Part shown: positions 43,337 to 54,999 of the stretch, one piece after another
Layout of the letters: the number at the start of each line of letters is the position of its first letter
Position numbering within the stretch: position 1 is the first letter of the stretch
Assembly: GCA_009746045.1 (NCBI GenBank)
Contig: RPFO01000065.1
Coordinates: 9,557,628-9,619,591, forward strand
Length of the DNA stretch: 61,964 nucleotides
Origin: Mesostigma viride
Taxonomy: Eukaryota > Streptophyta > Mesostigmatophyceae > Mesostigmatales > Mesostigmataceae
Direction of reading: 5' to 3'
The notes under the pieces: generated by a model
The model's database searches: none
Seen by the model: only the letters and a program-made list of their open reading frames with translations
What the model was told of the DNA's origin: nothing
Made by a program: the position numbers and the translations under genes

Positions 43337-43909
43337 TGTTACGCCGCGGATATCTACCTCCGCCTCTACCTCTAATGGGCCTGATACTACCTAAACTGGT
43401 CAGGCCTCCTCTACTCAAACCTCTGGCGAAAGACGAACGTGACGGAGCTGATCTCAATGCATTAACGTAAGTGTTACTATAATACGCCATACAACCATTT
43501 ACCAAAACCCGTTTACTCCAGGAATAGAGGAAGGAAACACAACTACACTGCCGTGACCCAAGCCTAAATGTGTTAATTCATTTAACACACGCCGAGTGCA
43601 CACACAAGGGGTAGAATGCGCATAAATGGTCACCAACGGTCCAACACGCTCGGGCCGACATGGCCCTCGCCTACGGATGCACGCTGGTCCACTACATCTA
43701 CTGATGCACGCTGGTCCACTACATTCTACCACAGGATCAGGACCACTAGTAAAGTACGCGGCGCGGCGCCCAACGGCACCCAATGTTCCACAGTACTGTT
43801 ACGAGGACAATAATGTCCCGGTAGGAGCCTAAACGTAAACCTAGGGACAACCGAGGCAAAAGACCTAATTTACGTCCGTAACTACAACGAATTGTTACGC
43901 GACGTAACA
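43337..43909 (-). repeat. 5' LTR of the chromovirus
   Basis: Partner of 31355-31927. An open minus frame (43505-43188) crosses from the LTR into the leader and holds an Arg/Gly-rich stretch (SIRPIRGRGGGRYPRRN). Whether it is translated is unknown. Confidence 0.95.
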
Positions 43910-43914
43910 ACAAG

Positions 43915-43955
43915 TTTAATTACTGTAATTGATTAATTAATTACCCTACTGCAAG
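43915..43955 (+). repeat. TTAA-rich tail of the split LINE
   Basis: TTTAATTACTGTAATTGATT and AATTAATTACC directly follow the gypsy target duplication. It is read as the LINE tail belonging to the hairpin at 31335-31348. Confidence 0.55.
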
Positions 43956-45030
43956 TGATGCTTAGATGCTTGATTAGTGATGGAGGAATTGCATCATGAG
44001 TTCGATCACAAGTTTCGCGCTCACATGGCCAGAATATAATTAACCAAACCTGCACATGTAGTAGATCGATTCGCCATCATGCATGCTGTGGATCATGGCT
44101 TCAGTTTGACTGTAATCTTGTTCTCCAAAATTACATGCCAATGTTACATGGATCAAACAAAACAGAATATGATACACTGACAGAAACAAATGAGACTATT
44201 TCGTAAGGCCTGCAAGTGACCTAGCTTGCTCTTGCAAGGAATTAAAGACACACATGCTAAGCGCATTCTTGGCTCATTTAGTGCCAAAAAAAAACTGGAT
44301 GATTGGCAACGTCTAGTTGGCATGCCGGCTTACCACATACCTGAAAAATGCACGGATGACAAAAATTGCAATCTGACAGAACTTGGCTGATGAGAAGCGA
44401 GGAGCGATATTGGGTGGGCAATATGCAGCGCTAGCGAATCTTGGGTGGCAGGTGGACACAAGTGTGCATGCCTGTCACTTTATGCAAGGGACCACCCTAG
44501 CTCGCTTTTCTACCCTAGCAACTTTACCTCCCAATTTACAAAAACCGATTCACAAGCACCCACAGGGAGCTGTCCTTGGACACATACTCCGCCGGTGACC
44601 ACTGCATGGTCACTGATTTGACACAGGCAGCCACTTGAAAGTAGGCAACGCACACTTATCCTGACAGCCATGCAGTACGTTTTTTTTCAAAATTCTGCAT
44701 GTTCTGCGTCAGGAAAAAACTTGTGAGCGTGCGCACTGCTTGTCGCTCCAGAGCCCTTTGCCTGTGGGCGCTATATTTACATGTCATGCGGGTCCACCTG
44801 TGACACCGCGGCTGGATTCAGAAAAAAATTTGGCAAACCTAGCCTGATGTAGACAAATAGCCTAACCAATACTAGTATGCTATCATCCCGGGGTCACAGA
44901 GGCTATCGGTCGCGCATGCCAGGTTCACGTCTCCCATCGGGGGCAAGCGAAATATGAACCAATGTTACTGAAGGACGGACCAGGCCGCAGCGTGGTAGTG
45001 TCAGAATGATCCACTGATCATCCCACGGGG
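43956..45030. other. Region between the retrotransposon and the cyclase gene 3' end
   Basis: 1.1 kb, moderately AT-rich, no gene recognised. It includes the likely 3' UTR of the cyclase gene. Confidence 0.45.
44777..44781 (-). terminator. Possible TGTAA poly(A) signal of the cyclase gene
   Basis: TGTAA on the minus strand about 250 bases after the stop codon. TGTAA is the usual signal in volvocine green algae (established knowledge). A five-base match is weak evidence. Confidence 0.3.
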
Positions 45031-45783
45031 TCACATGGTCAAACTGGTCATGCGGCGCTGCGTCCGCTTGCGACCATGGGCGCCCGCCAGCAGGTGCCTC
45101 GTGTACATCAGCAGCTCCTCGCGGGTAAGCACCTCCAGGTCCTCTGCCTTCAGCCCCACCACCATCGCCTCCCTGTTCAGGCCCTCCCGCTGCTCTTGTT
45201 CCGCAGTCGACAGCTCGCCGTCGGGCACGAGCATGGACGATCGGTTCGTGCCCCATGACCGGCGGCGATAATTCTTTGACGTTCCGGAGCTACCTGAACC
45301 TCCCCCGCCACTCGAGTTCTTGTGACCACTTTTCGAGCCAATGCTGCGGCTACAGCTGGTGTCTGGGCTGGCATCTTTCCGAGACTGCAACGCGGGGTCG
45401 CCTGCCAGGACGAGCCTCTGGGACTTGGGGGACCTCTCGGTGGAAGTATGCCTCTCGGGGGCCTCAAATCTCCCTGAGAGGGGTAGCGTGCCGTTGGCTC
45501 GATCCTCCGGTTCGCGGGTACTTGGCACAATGTCTCCAAGCTGTGCTTTGAATGCCGAGTGAGGAGTCAGCTCGGACGTTGCCGCGGAGCCGGGGGGCGG
45601 TGCAAGTGTCTGGCCATCCTCGAGGGTACCGGTGGCGGGCCGGCTTAGCTGCTTGCGATCGACGTCGCTGTCGAAGTTTGTGGGCGGCGGCTGCGACTTG
45701 GCGAGCTTGCGCGTGCGGGGGAAGAGGCGCAGGCTGAGGGCGGGGGAGGAAATCTCATACAGAGAAAGCAGCTCGCGGACACC
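45031..45783 (-). CDS. Cyclase last exon: C-terminal tail
   Basis: 753 bp ending in TGA at 45033-45031. It begins GVRELLSLYEISSPALSLRL, the end of domain 2. The following Ser/Pro/Arg/Gly-rich tail of about 225 residues (GSGSSGTSKNYRRRSWGTNR, ELLMYTRHLLAGAHGRKRTQ) has no known domain and may be regulatory. Confidence 0.88.
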   Translation of the reverse strand, partial: GVRELLSLYEISSPALSLRLFPRTRKLAKSQPPPTNFDSDVDRKQLSRPATGTLEDGQTLAPPPGSAATSELTPHSAFKAQLGDIVPSTREPEDRANGTLPLSGRFEAPERHTSTERSPKSQRLVLAGDPALQSRKDASPDTSCSRSIGSKSGHKNSSGGGGSGSSGTSKNYRRRSWGTNRSSMLVPDGELSTAEQEQREGLNREAMVVGLKAEDLEVLTREELLMYTRHLLAGAHGRKRTQRRMTSLTM

Positions 45784-48700
45784 CTGGGTGCGGGCAATAT
45801 TTGTGCGAGCATGATATTGTGAACGTCATTACAATTTTTATGAGGCACGGAGCAAGGTCAGGCAGTATGCCACGGGATCAAGCCCACCCCTTAAGGACTC
45901 ACCATCTTGTAAAACACAACATGTACGTAAACAGCAGCAGGGAGAGCGATCCTCATGAAACATTTCTGGCTGCAAGGTGACGAGGAATCCTGACTGATGA
46001 CATGAATGAGCATCGCAGCTTGATATACCCGCGGATGTGGTCTTCCAACGTTTATGTGATGTCATTATTGTGAACATTTGACGCCCCTCAGCGAAGAAAC
46101 AGTTTAACTTGATGGGAACTGGCAAGTTTCTTGAACCGGCAACAGGTTCTTGAAAGTCTGTGCACCGGCCTCAGTTTTGTGAAATGCACAAAACGTGGCT
46201 CAGCCTTACAAAGATTATACAAGTAAAACGGTACGCAATATATCATGCCATGGCATAGGATATGACGCACTACAACTGTCTGGCGTTCTCAAGGAAATCA
46301 TACCGCACTTGGATTCATACCCCTACACAGTACTCCTCGTACCCCCACAGTGTACTGCATAATTTAGAGAATAATGATAGCTGGCAACTTGACTAGCCGG
46401 TCGCCATACCCTTAATTACAAGTATGTTGCGCAGGAAATCCCAAAGCTTCCCCATGCATGGACCCCTACAAGCCACTCATCGTCATGGTGGGTGGTTAGC
46501 CTGCCTGCCTGCCCACCCGCCCGCCCGCCCGCCCAGCTACCACAACCAATGCCAGTACTAAGAGAAAGGAATACAAACAGATTTGGTGCTCAAATTATCT
46601 CCCACTATGCCAGTGCGGTAAGCCTGGTCCCCTCAGTCGGCCAAGAGTCGACCTTGAGACACAGTATAGCAGGGCACTACTATCAAGGGGCATCCTGAAT
46701 CACTTATGAATTAGGAGTACCTTGAGACCAAACTCCCCCAGCTCTTGGAACGTGACGTCCCCCGTCTGCCCTCGAGCGCTCTCGTACACTTCCTGGTTGG
46801 CCAGCGATTGGCCTGGAGCTGCGGTCGCCGCGATGCGGGCAGCGCGGTTGACTACCGCCCCAAAGTAGGCCGCCCGGCCCGTCGTCATGTGCGGCTGGCA
46901 GTCACTGGGCACGCCCATGCACATGCCGATCTGCAGCCGGAAGCCCCTGCAGGTGCCGGAGACATAACGCACGAATCACAATCAGAGTTTTCTCGATTGC
47001 ACGAATCATAGTCATAATTTGTCACATAAGTTTTGTACACACCTGTCACCTAAAATTGTCATAAATTCACCGACAATTTATCAAGTCGCCTTGTCTGTCA
47101 TTAATATGTCACTATTCTTAACGAGAGGAAGCTGTCAAGGAAAACTTGGAAAGTGCACAGAGCCAAGTTTAGATGATACTCACGTAATGATTACATCAGT
47201 GTTATAGGGATCGATTACATTCCATGAATTCACATCATAGTAGCAATGCCGTTACATGATACTATCTTACGGTAATAACATGCCAAATGTACCTAGTTGT
47301 ACTCACATCCATTACTTACGTGCCAGAGGTACAGAATAGTAAGTACATGGTCATCAACTAGCTGTAAAACGTGCCACATGTACCTGAACACCACACACTC
47401 CAGCCGCGGCAACCCTGCATCCCCCCTCCCCATCTTGACCACCTCGGCTGCCACGTCATGCTCTAACAGGCTCTCCGGCCACTCAATCGCCATCGCCTCG
47501 CGCTGGACCGCCTCTGCGAAACAGGTCGCCTTGACCGCGGACGCGAACGCCAGCACAAAGCTGCCGTCCTTTTCCTCGCACTCGTACGCGTCATACCGGC
47601 CCAGCCGCTCCTGTACAAACGCGACAAAGAGTCCCAGCGCGTCGTTGTAGCCCGGGACGCGGGACAGCACGCGCGCACAACCCACGTAGATGAAGCAGAT
47701 CACCAGGGGGTCCCTGGGAGACTCCCCCGTCCGGTAGCAGTGCTCCGCGCCCGGCGCGTCGAAGAAGGAGGGGGAGAGCTGCTTGGAACTTAGCGGATGG
47801 AAGACCGCGCGGTGGGCCAGCTCTGCCGGGAGGACCTGCATTAGGTGTATGGGGGGCAGCCGCTCCGCCAGCTGCATGGCGCATGCGGGTTGGTTGAGAT
47901 AACATACGTGGGGCATTGGCGAAGAGTGGTTAGCTTGGAAGCGTTAAGCCATGCCCTTTGTTTGCTCATTCGACAGTGTGTGTGATGGCAGACTATACAT
48001 GACACAATATGGGCGCGACTTTTGAAAGCCTGGCAGCCAGTTGCCACAACCCACCTCGAACACGCCCACCATTGGGGATGGGGAACGCCCCTGGGGATTG
48101 CAGGAACTGAGTCACGGCGACTTACTCAACCATGTTACGGCGACCATTAGCTCTATCTCGCCTATTTCCCCAACGCGTGCAGGAATATGTGGTGGCCGAC
48201 AGCTGAAAGTCACAGGAACTTTTTACGTAGCTCATATGATTGGCTAAATTTTACTAAACCCTCATTCATGGCTCATGTGATTGATGAGATAACTATAGAC
48301 CCTCATTCGTGGCTCATGTAATTGATAAGTTCACTATAGACCCTCATTCATGGCTCGTGTAATTAGTTGACTAGAGACCCTCATTCGTGGCTCATGTAAT
48401 TGATTAGTTAACTACAGACCCTCACTCGTGGCTCATGTAATTGATTTGTTAAGTATAGACCCTCACTCGTGGCTCATGTAATTGATTTGTTAACTATAGA
48501 CCCTCACTCGTGGCTCATGTAATTGGTTAGTTAACTATAGATCCTCATTCGTGGCTCATGTAATTGATTTGTTAACTATAGACCCTCATTCGTGGCTCAT
48601 GTAATTGGTTAGTTAACTATAGACCCTCACTCAGGGCTCATGTAATTGATTGGTTAACTGTAGACCCTCACTCGTGGCTCATGTAACTGATTGGTCAACT

Positions 48701-51700
48701 ATAGACCCTCATTCGTGGCCCTCATTAACCCACCTCGTGCAGGCCCATGTGGTGGCATACAACGTTGCGCATGTGCGTGCCCACCAAACGCCACGCCGCC
48801 ATCGACATCAGCACCTTCCCGCCCGACACGACTGCCCCCACAATAGCCTTGGTCATCTCCACCACCTCGCCCTGGTAATGCTGGCGACCGTTCGGGTGCA
48901 TGATACATGCGTCCGGCACGCCCGTGTGTATGCCCATGCGCACGCGCAGGCCGCGGTAGATCACGCAGCCCTCCCTGGGATCAGCCACCTCCCGACACGC
49001 CTCAAAGAGGAGCAGCTCAGGCGGCCAATCGGTCACGCCGCCACTGAGACTCGCCCTACTCCCCGTTGGCAGTATATATGAGGCCCTGCTACCCGCCAGC
49101 ACAAGCTCTTCATGGATGGTGCTTCCCGAGGCTGGCAAACGCTGATGAGTGCGACCTACCGGCATGGCCTGCTGGCCACTTCCCACAGTTGCTTTCTGCT
49201 GGCTGCTGGCTGCAGGCACCGCCTGGCTGCCACCTGTTGCCACGCCCCCCCTCATGGCCATGCCGCCATGTGTTGCCACGGGGGCCACGTGGTGGCCGCT
49301 GGTCGTAGGCACCAACTGGTAGCTGCTGGTAACGGTTGTCGGCATTAGCTCCACAGTGGACTGACCGCTGCTATGGGAACCAGCCACCGTGCCGCTACCT
49401 GCGCTGTCCGACGTCCTGGTGTGGTTGGGGTCGCTAGCTTCCAAGAACGCCCCCGAGGGGCCCCCATTGTGCTGGAGCCTAGGAAGCCTGCCGGAGGAGG
49501 GGTTGGATGGCGGCACGCCGCCGGGCGGCCCCAAGGACCCTGCAGGGAAGAGCAGCTGCCGCTGCACCTCCATGGCCCAGCCGAGTGCGTCGATGGCGTC
49601 ATGGAAGACGAGGGTGAAGGAGTCGCCCTCCGTGTCAGACTCGTAGCCGTGGTACTTGGGGAGGAGGGAGCGCAGCACCTGCGTGGCCTCCAAATGAAAC
49701 AAATTAAAGAAAGGAAACCAATCAAACCAATGATACCAACAAAACCGACAATACAAAAACAAGATGAACAAAGCAAACAAAACAAACTAAATGAAGAGAA
49801 AGTAGATTTTGCCAACATCAACATGATTATTGTTGCTATTATAAGTATTATTATCATTACTATTACTACCGATACTATTATTACGGTCATTATTTTCTTA
49901 TCGTCATGTACTAGGGCAGAACCGTGCGGAGCACCTGGCGGCAGGCCATGTAGTTGTACATGAACCCCCACGTTCCTTCCTGCCTCTTTATATAATTGCA
50001 ACAACATTTATACGTTTCTTTAAATACTACTACCTGGTCGTGTGATTCTGTGCGGCGGAGCGTCGCTCTTCACCATGCGCTATTTGGATCAGATCAAGCA
50101 ATAGTATATAACCATCGAGCGAGCCAGAAAGGCCAGTGTACGAATAAAATATGGCTGCAAAAATGATACTACTACAACTACATGACCAGAAAGAAACATG
50201 ATACGTGAATCAATTGTCGGCAGGGGTTGCCTTTCCCCACGCACCCTGTGGTGGATGGCCAGCGATCGCTTCATGATGTATATATGGCCACATAGAGATA
50301 GATATAGCGGCACTTGGCGATGCGGAATGCTATGCTCACATGGTGGTGGATGGCCAGCGATCGCTTCATGACCTCCGGGTTCCACTCCCACAGGGACGTC
50401 GAGCCCTCGATGTCTGTGTAAGGCAAAGGCAGATAGAGGTGTAGATGGGAATAGTAGGGTGAACAAGTAAGGGAAGAGAATAGCAAGGAGGGCGACCGCT
50501 CGTTTCGCTTTAGGCAGAGGCAGATACGGGGGTAGATGGGATTCATAATAAGGAGATGGACAGATAACTGAAGAGAATAGCAAGGAGGGCGACCGCTCGT
50601 TTCGCTTCAGGCAGAGGCAGATACGGGGGTAGATGGGATTCATAATAAGGAGATGGACAGATAAGGGAAGAGAATAGCAAGGAGGGCGACCCACCCCGGC
50701 GTCTCATAGCGGCATCTTGTGTGCATGGCAAGGCTGCTTGGTGCACAACATGCGGCAAGCACCCAAACAGATCATGATGGCGATTAGATTTTCAGTGAAA
50801 CACCCCGATGCCTCCTCCCCCATGCGCCCGCTCCCCCAGCCCCTACCCTTCAAGCACATAAAAATATCCACCGCATGGGACACTTGCTCTACCCATTGCG
50901 CACTAATGAACACGTTTTAAGCTCTCCCCCTGATTAACTTAGGCCTCCACGCACGCTAAGTTTGGCACAGCGCTGCCTTGATGCGCCAAGCACTGCTTGT
51001 GGAGCCACTATCAAAATAGCCTCAATATCACGTACGAGCTCCCATACCACTCAGCTGCGTCACAGACAGCCCACTGCCATTTAGGATTCTAACTACTCAG
51101 TAGTTTACAGCTGAGCTCTGACACATGCTACCCCTTTGCCCTTGGCACATCACCAGCTGACAGTGCGCCCATATAGCTGCGATTGAAAAACACAACCTGC
51201 GCTGCGATTACAAACTTCCAAAATCCAGGGTCTCCCTGGATTTTTACCTGGGATTATTAAACATCAATGGGGGCTGCATAGCAAGGATAACAACGAATGG
51301 GGCGCAAGACTACTACACCACGCGTTTCGTATGTCAGCTGTACGAGATATATGACACAGACTTTCGCCTGGCCAGGATCATAAATGCGGACTGATCAACC
51401 ATTTTTTACTACGGTATAGGTGCTGCTTATAAATGTTTCACGTTTATGTCAACCAGACTCCAGCAAAGCTTGACTATGGGGCCACCAAAGCCAACGGCTC
51501 GCCAATCCTCAACAATGCCACGACGCCTGCATTCCAAACAGCCAATAACGGATGAAAAAAGAAATGCCATCTTTCCCCAGCCGCGATCCGCGCCCCAAGA
51601 CAGCTAGAAGAACTCCCATATAGCCGCGTAGAAGAACTCCCATATAGCCTCGTAGATGCCGTTTTCTGTGGGCATGGTCTTTCAAAAACACATGTACACG

Positions 51701-54700
51701 AGTGGCATGGATAATAGATAGCATATTTACTAGCATGATAAATTCTATAAGTACGACATTTCTTACATGGATGATGGATTGCATGTTCATTAGTACTATC
51801 CAGATGCCCTGTAGAGTGACCATCCATGAAGATCCTGCATACTTGTCGTACCAAGCCTGACGTACATATTGGTAATCTATGTGAGGTGGTGGAGATACAT
51901 ATGAGGCGGCGTTAATTTAAAGGGACACCCATACATGGTGATCCTGCGCATCTTGTACGCAGCGGCCATTGAAAGGACACTGGTGCATGCAATATTGGTG
52001 CAGGCATGATGAGACCAGGACTCTACTGGCTTGAAACAGGCTCTTAATATACTAACCAATCATGTTGCTAAATATGCTACTATTTTTGCTGATGCACGAA
52101 CATTGGACATATTCAGCCTTGATACCATGCGTTGAGGCATCGGGTCTGTGCTGCCTGCAACAAGTAACTTTTTCTAATTATTCTTGCTAGCAAGCAGGGC
52201 ATGGCAACACGGAAGGCCGTACCCGTTACGACTGCCGCGATGGCCGCCCCCCTGCTGGGTGGCCCCCGCTTGCGCAGCAACTCCTGGAGCACGCCCCCGT
52301 CATGTGGCGGATGCATCGCCCGCCACACAAACCCGCCCGCCACGCCCGCAACAAGCACGACCAGCATGGCCGGCAGGAATGCCACCAGCAGCATGTGAGG
52401 CCCATCATCCTTGCTGACTACAGCCACTTGCGTCGTCTGCTCCTCGCAATACTCCCCACGCCACCCAAACTCGCATCCACATGTGCCTTCCGACGGGTCC
52501 ACGTACGTGGTCAAAGGAGCGAGTGAAGTGTTGACCAATGGCGCCTTCGGGAAGCGACAGGTGCCATGCCCGGAGCAAGGCTCCGCATACCTGGGTGCGG
52601 CGTCCCCCCCCCGGACGCACCCTTTGCGGGCGTCGCACACGGGGTAGAACTGACCCAGCTCTCGGTTCTCAAGCGCCCGCATGTAGCCGTCCATCTCGCA
52701 CTCGACGCGACGGGTGAAATGGGCGGGCAGCTGGCCGGCCTTGAGCAGCCGCGCCGTGTTTACTTCCCCCGTCACCCGCTCCCCTGTTTGCTGCTCCAGC
52801 GCCGCGATGTTGGCCGCCAGGTAGGTGCACAGGTAGGGCTGCCAGAATGGGTGCATTCCACGCACATTTTATTCGATCGAATGAGACTGTGCACGGGTTG
52901 GCCTGCTCATGGCACAAATAGTGTGCAGCGTGGCTGAAAACTCAATGCACCGTGATCAATGGAAATTAAAGTTTTGAGGTAGGTACAATGCTCGTGGGGG
53001 CATTCCACCACACAAAAGGTGCGGCCCGCAGAGTGGCCATTCGAAGCATTTCGAAAAGTAAGGTATGAACCTGAGAATTCTTACCTTGAAACGTGGCCCG
53101 CCACTTCTCGCAATTACCCACGCACCTGCTCGTCCGTGCAGCTCTCACATCCATCAACCGACCTTACCCCCATCCCATGGCAACGTTGCCACACCTCACC
53201 TGCATGCTTGTCCAGGCAGCCCATGAACATCTCCTCCTATCTGTAAGAAACATATAGACAGCATCCCTTGTCCCCTGCCATGCCACAAAACCCACTCGCT
53301 CGTCATTGCAGCCCACGCTGACATGAACATTAAGCCCACACTAAAACAAGTTTGACACAGGTCAGCTCTTGCAAGTAACCACGCACACGCTCGTCGATGC
53401 AGCCCATGACCAGGCCCTCCCATGGATCAACCGGCCTTATCCCCCATCCCTGACGCTACAAAGTAACCGAACCTCACCTGCTCGTCCATGCAGCCCATGA
53501 AGTACTCCTCGCCCTCCACCAACCCCCTGCGTGCCAGCGCCAGGAACAGCCCCGCCGTGCACTTGTGGGTGACCATCTGGATCGGGGGGCGCCAGTACTT
53601 GTGCCCATCGGAGAGCTTTGCCACCAGATCGACCGCTTTGCGGATGAGCACGTCCTGGTATGCCTCCATCATCAGCAGGTCAACGGGAGGCTCATCGATG
53701 GCCAGCCGTTGGGCCAGAGGGGGCAGGAAGGCATCCCCCAGGATGGGAAGCACGCCGTTGATGATCTGTTGAGGGGGTGTGTTGATTGGGGATGGTGGAT
53801 GGCCGGGTGCATTGTTGGTGTGGTGTGGATTTTGTCAGTGGGGTGGGTGTGGGCGCCGGTCTCCTTTTCTAAGGGCCCGGGTCTCCTTTTCTCTTTTTCT
53901 AAGGTGCCAAGGTTGTTACCTCTGAACACAGGGACAAGCAGGGTGAGTGGGTGGGTGGGTGGGTGGGTGGGTGGGTGGGTGGGTGGGTGGGTGGGTGGGT
54001 GGGTGGGTGGGTGGGTGGGTGGGTGGGTGGGTGGGTGGGTGGGTGGGTGGGTGGGTGGGTGGGTGGGTGGGTGGGTGGGTGGGTGGGTGGGTGGGTGGGT
54101 GGTGGGTGGGTGGGTGGGTGGGTGGGTGGGTGGGTGGGTGGGTGGGTGGGTGGGTGGGTGGGTGGGTGGGTGGGTGGGTGGGTGGGTGGGTGGGTGGGTG
54201 GGTGGGTGGGTGGGTGGGTGGGTGGGTGGGTGGGTGGGTGGGTGGGTGGGTGGGTGGGTGGGTGGGTGGGGGTGGGGGTGTGGGTGTGGGTGTGGGTGCG
54301 GGGGCAGGCGGGTAGGCGGGTTTGTTGGCGAACGGATGGGTAGCTGGGTCTCTTGCATTTTTGCGGCATGCCATGTGATGAAAAGGTCCTGACACGGTGA
54401 AGTCTTGACCCAACTTTGGGATATTAGCTGGGGTGCAAATTGGCATTCAAATATGGTTGGATTGTGGGACTAGGGGATGTGGGCCGTGCTGGTGGTGGGG
54501 AGAGAAGAGATAACATTGCCACATAGAAGGGGAGGATGAGGCCACCTGTCACCAAGCACTGGTGCGCTACGCTGTAAGATGCACACACACAGAGGGGGAC
54601 AACAGCTATCAGCAAACACCACTGCGTGGTAGCCATGACCACATCTGCCCATATGAAAAAGCAACAAACATTATATGCTGGTCAAGTTGTAGAGAAGCCC

Positions 54701-54968
54701 TGAACATATTAGGGGGGGGATATGGTGATAATTACAAGTGAACATGGTGGTAATGTGTCAATATCACACCCCCTGGACAAGTCATCCAGAATCATAAGAA
54801 CAACGCTGAATTAATCTGATCAATCAAACAGCTGCGTAATAAAGTACCCTCTACCCTCTTCTGCATGGGAAGTCGCGGTGTACAGCGGATTTTAGTCAAA
54901 TGGCGTGGCCTCAACGAAACCTGCCCTCGCTGATTCCTGATCGAGCAACCAAGCATAAAGTAAACACA

Positions 54969-54999
<31 letters not shown>

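Larger units (their letters stand above)
31350..43914 (-). mobile_element. Full-length Ty3/gypsy chromovirus with nested element
   Basis: Two 573-bp LTRs (31355-31927, 43337-43909) start TGTTACG and end CGTAACA, flanked by the 5-bp duplication ACAAG (31350-31354, 43910-43914). Minus-strand order: 5' LTR, primer-binding site, small ORF (42803-42411), gag, protease/RT/RNase H, integrase with chromodomain, extra ORF, polypurine tract, 3' LTR. The order RT-RNaseH-IN is typical of Ty3/gypsy and the C-terminal chromodomain of chromoviruses (family knowledge). The LTRs differ at about two positions by eye, so insertion is recent. Gag is interrupted by a 1720-bp DNA element. Confidence 0.95.

Noticed and set aside
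52966-53423. Extra small cyclase exons between 52,838 and 53,478
   Set aside because: The exon-like pieces are partial copies of the preceding exon end without acceptor sites, and direct joining already keeps phase 0.
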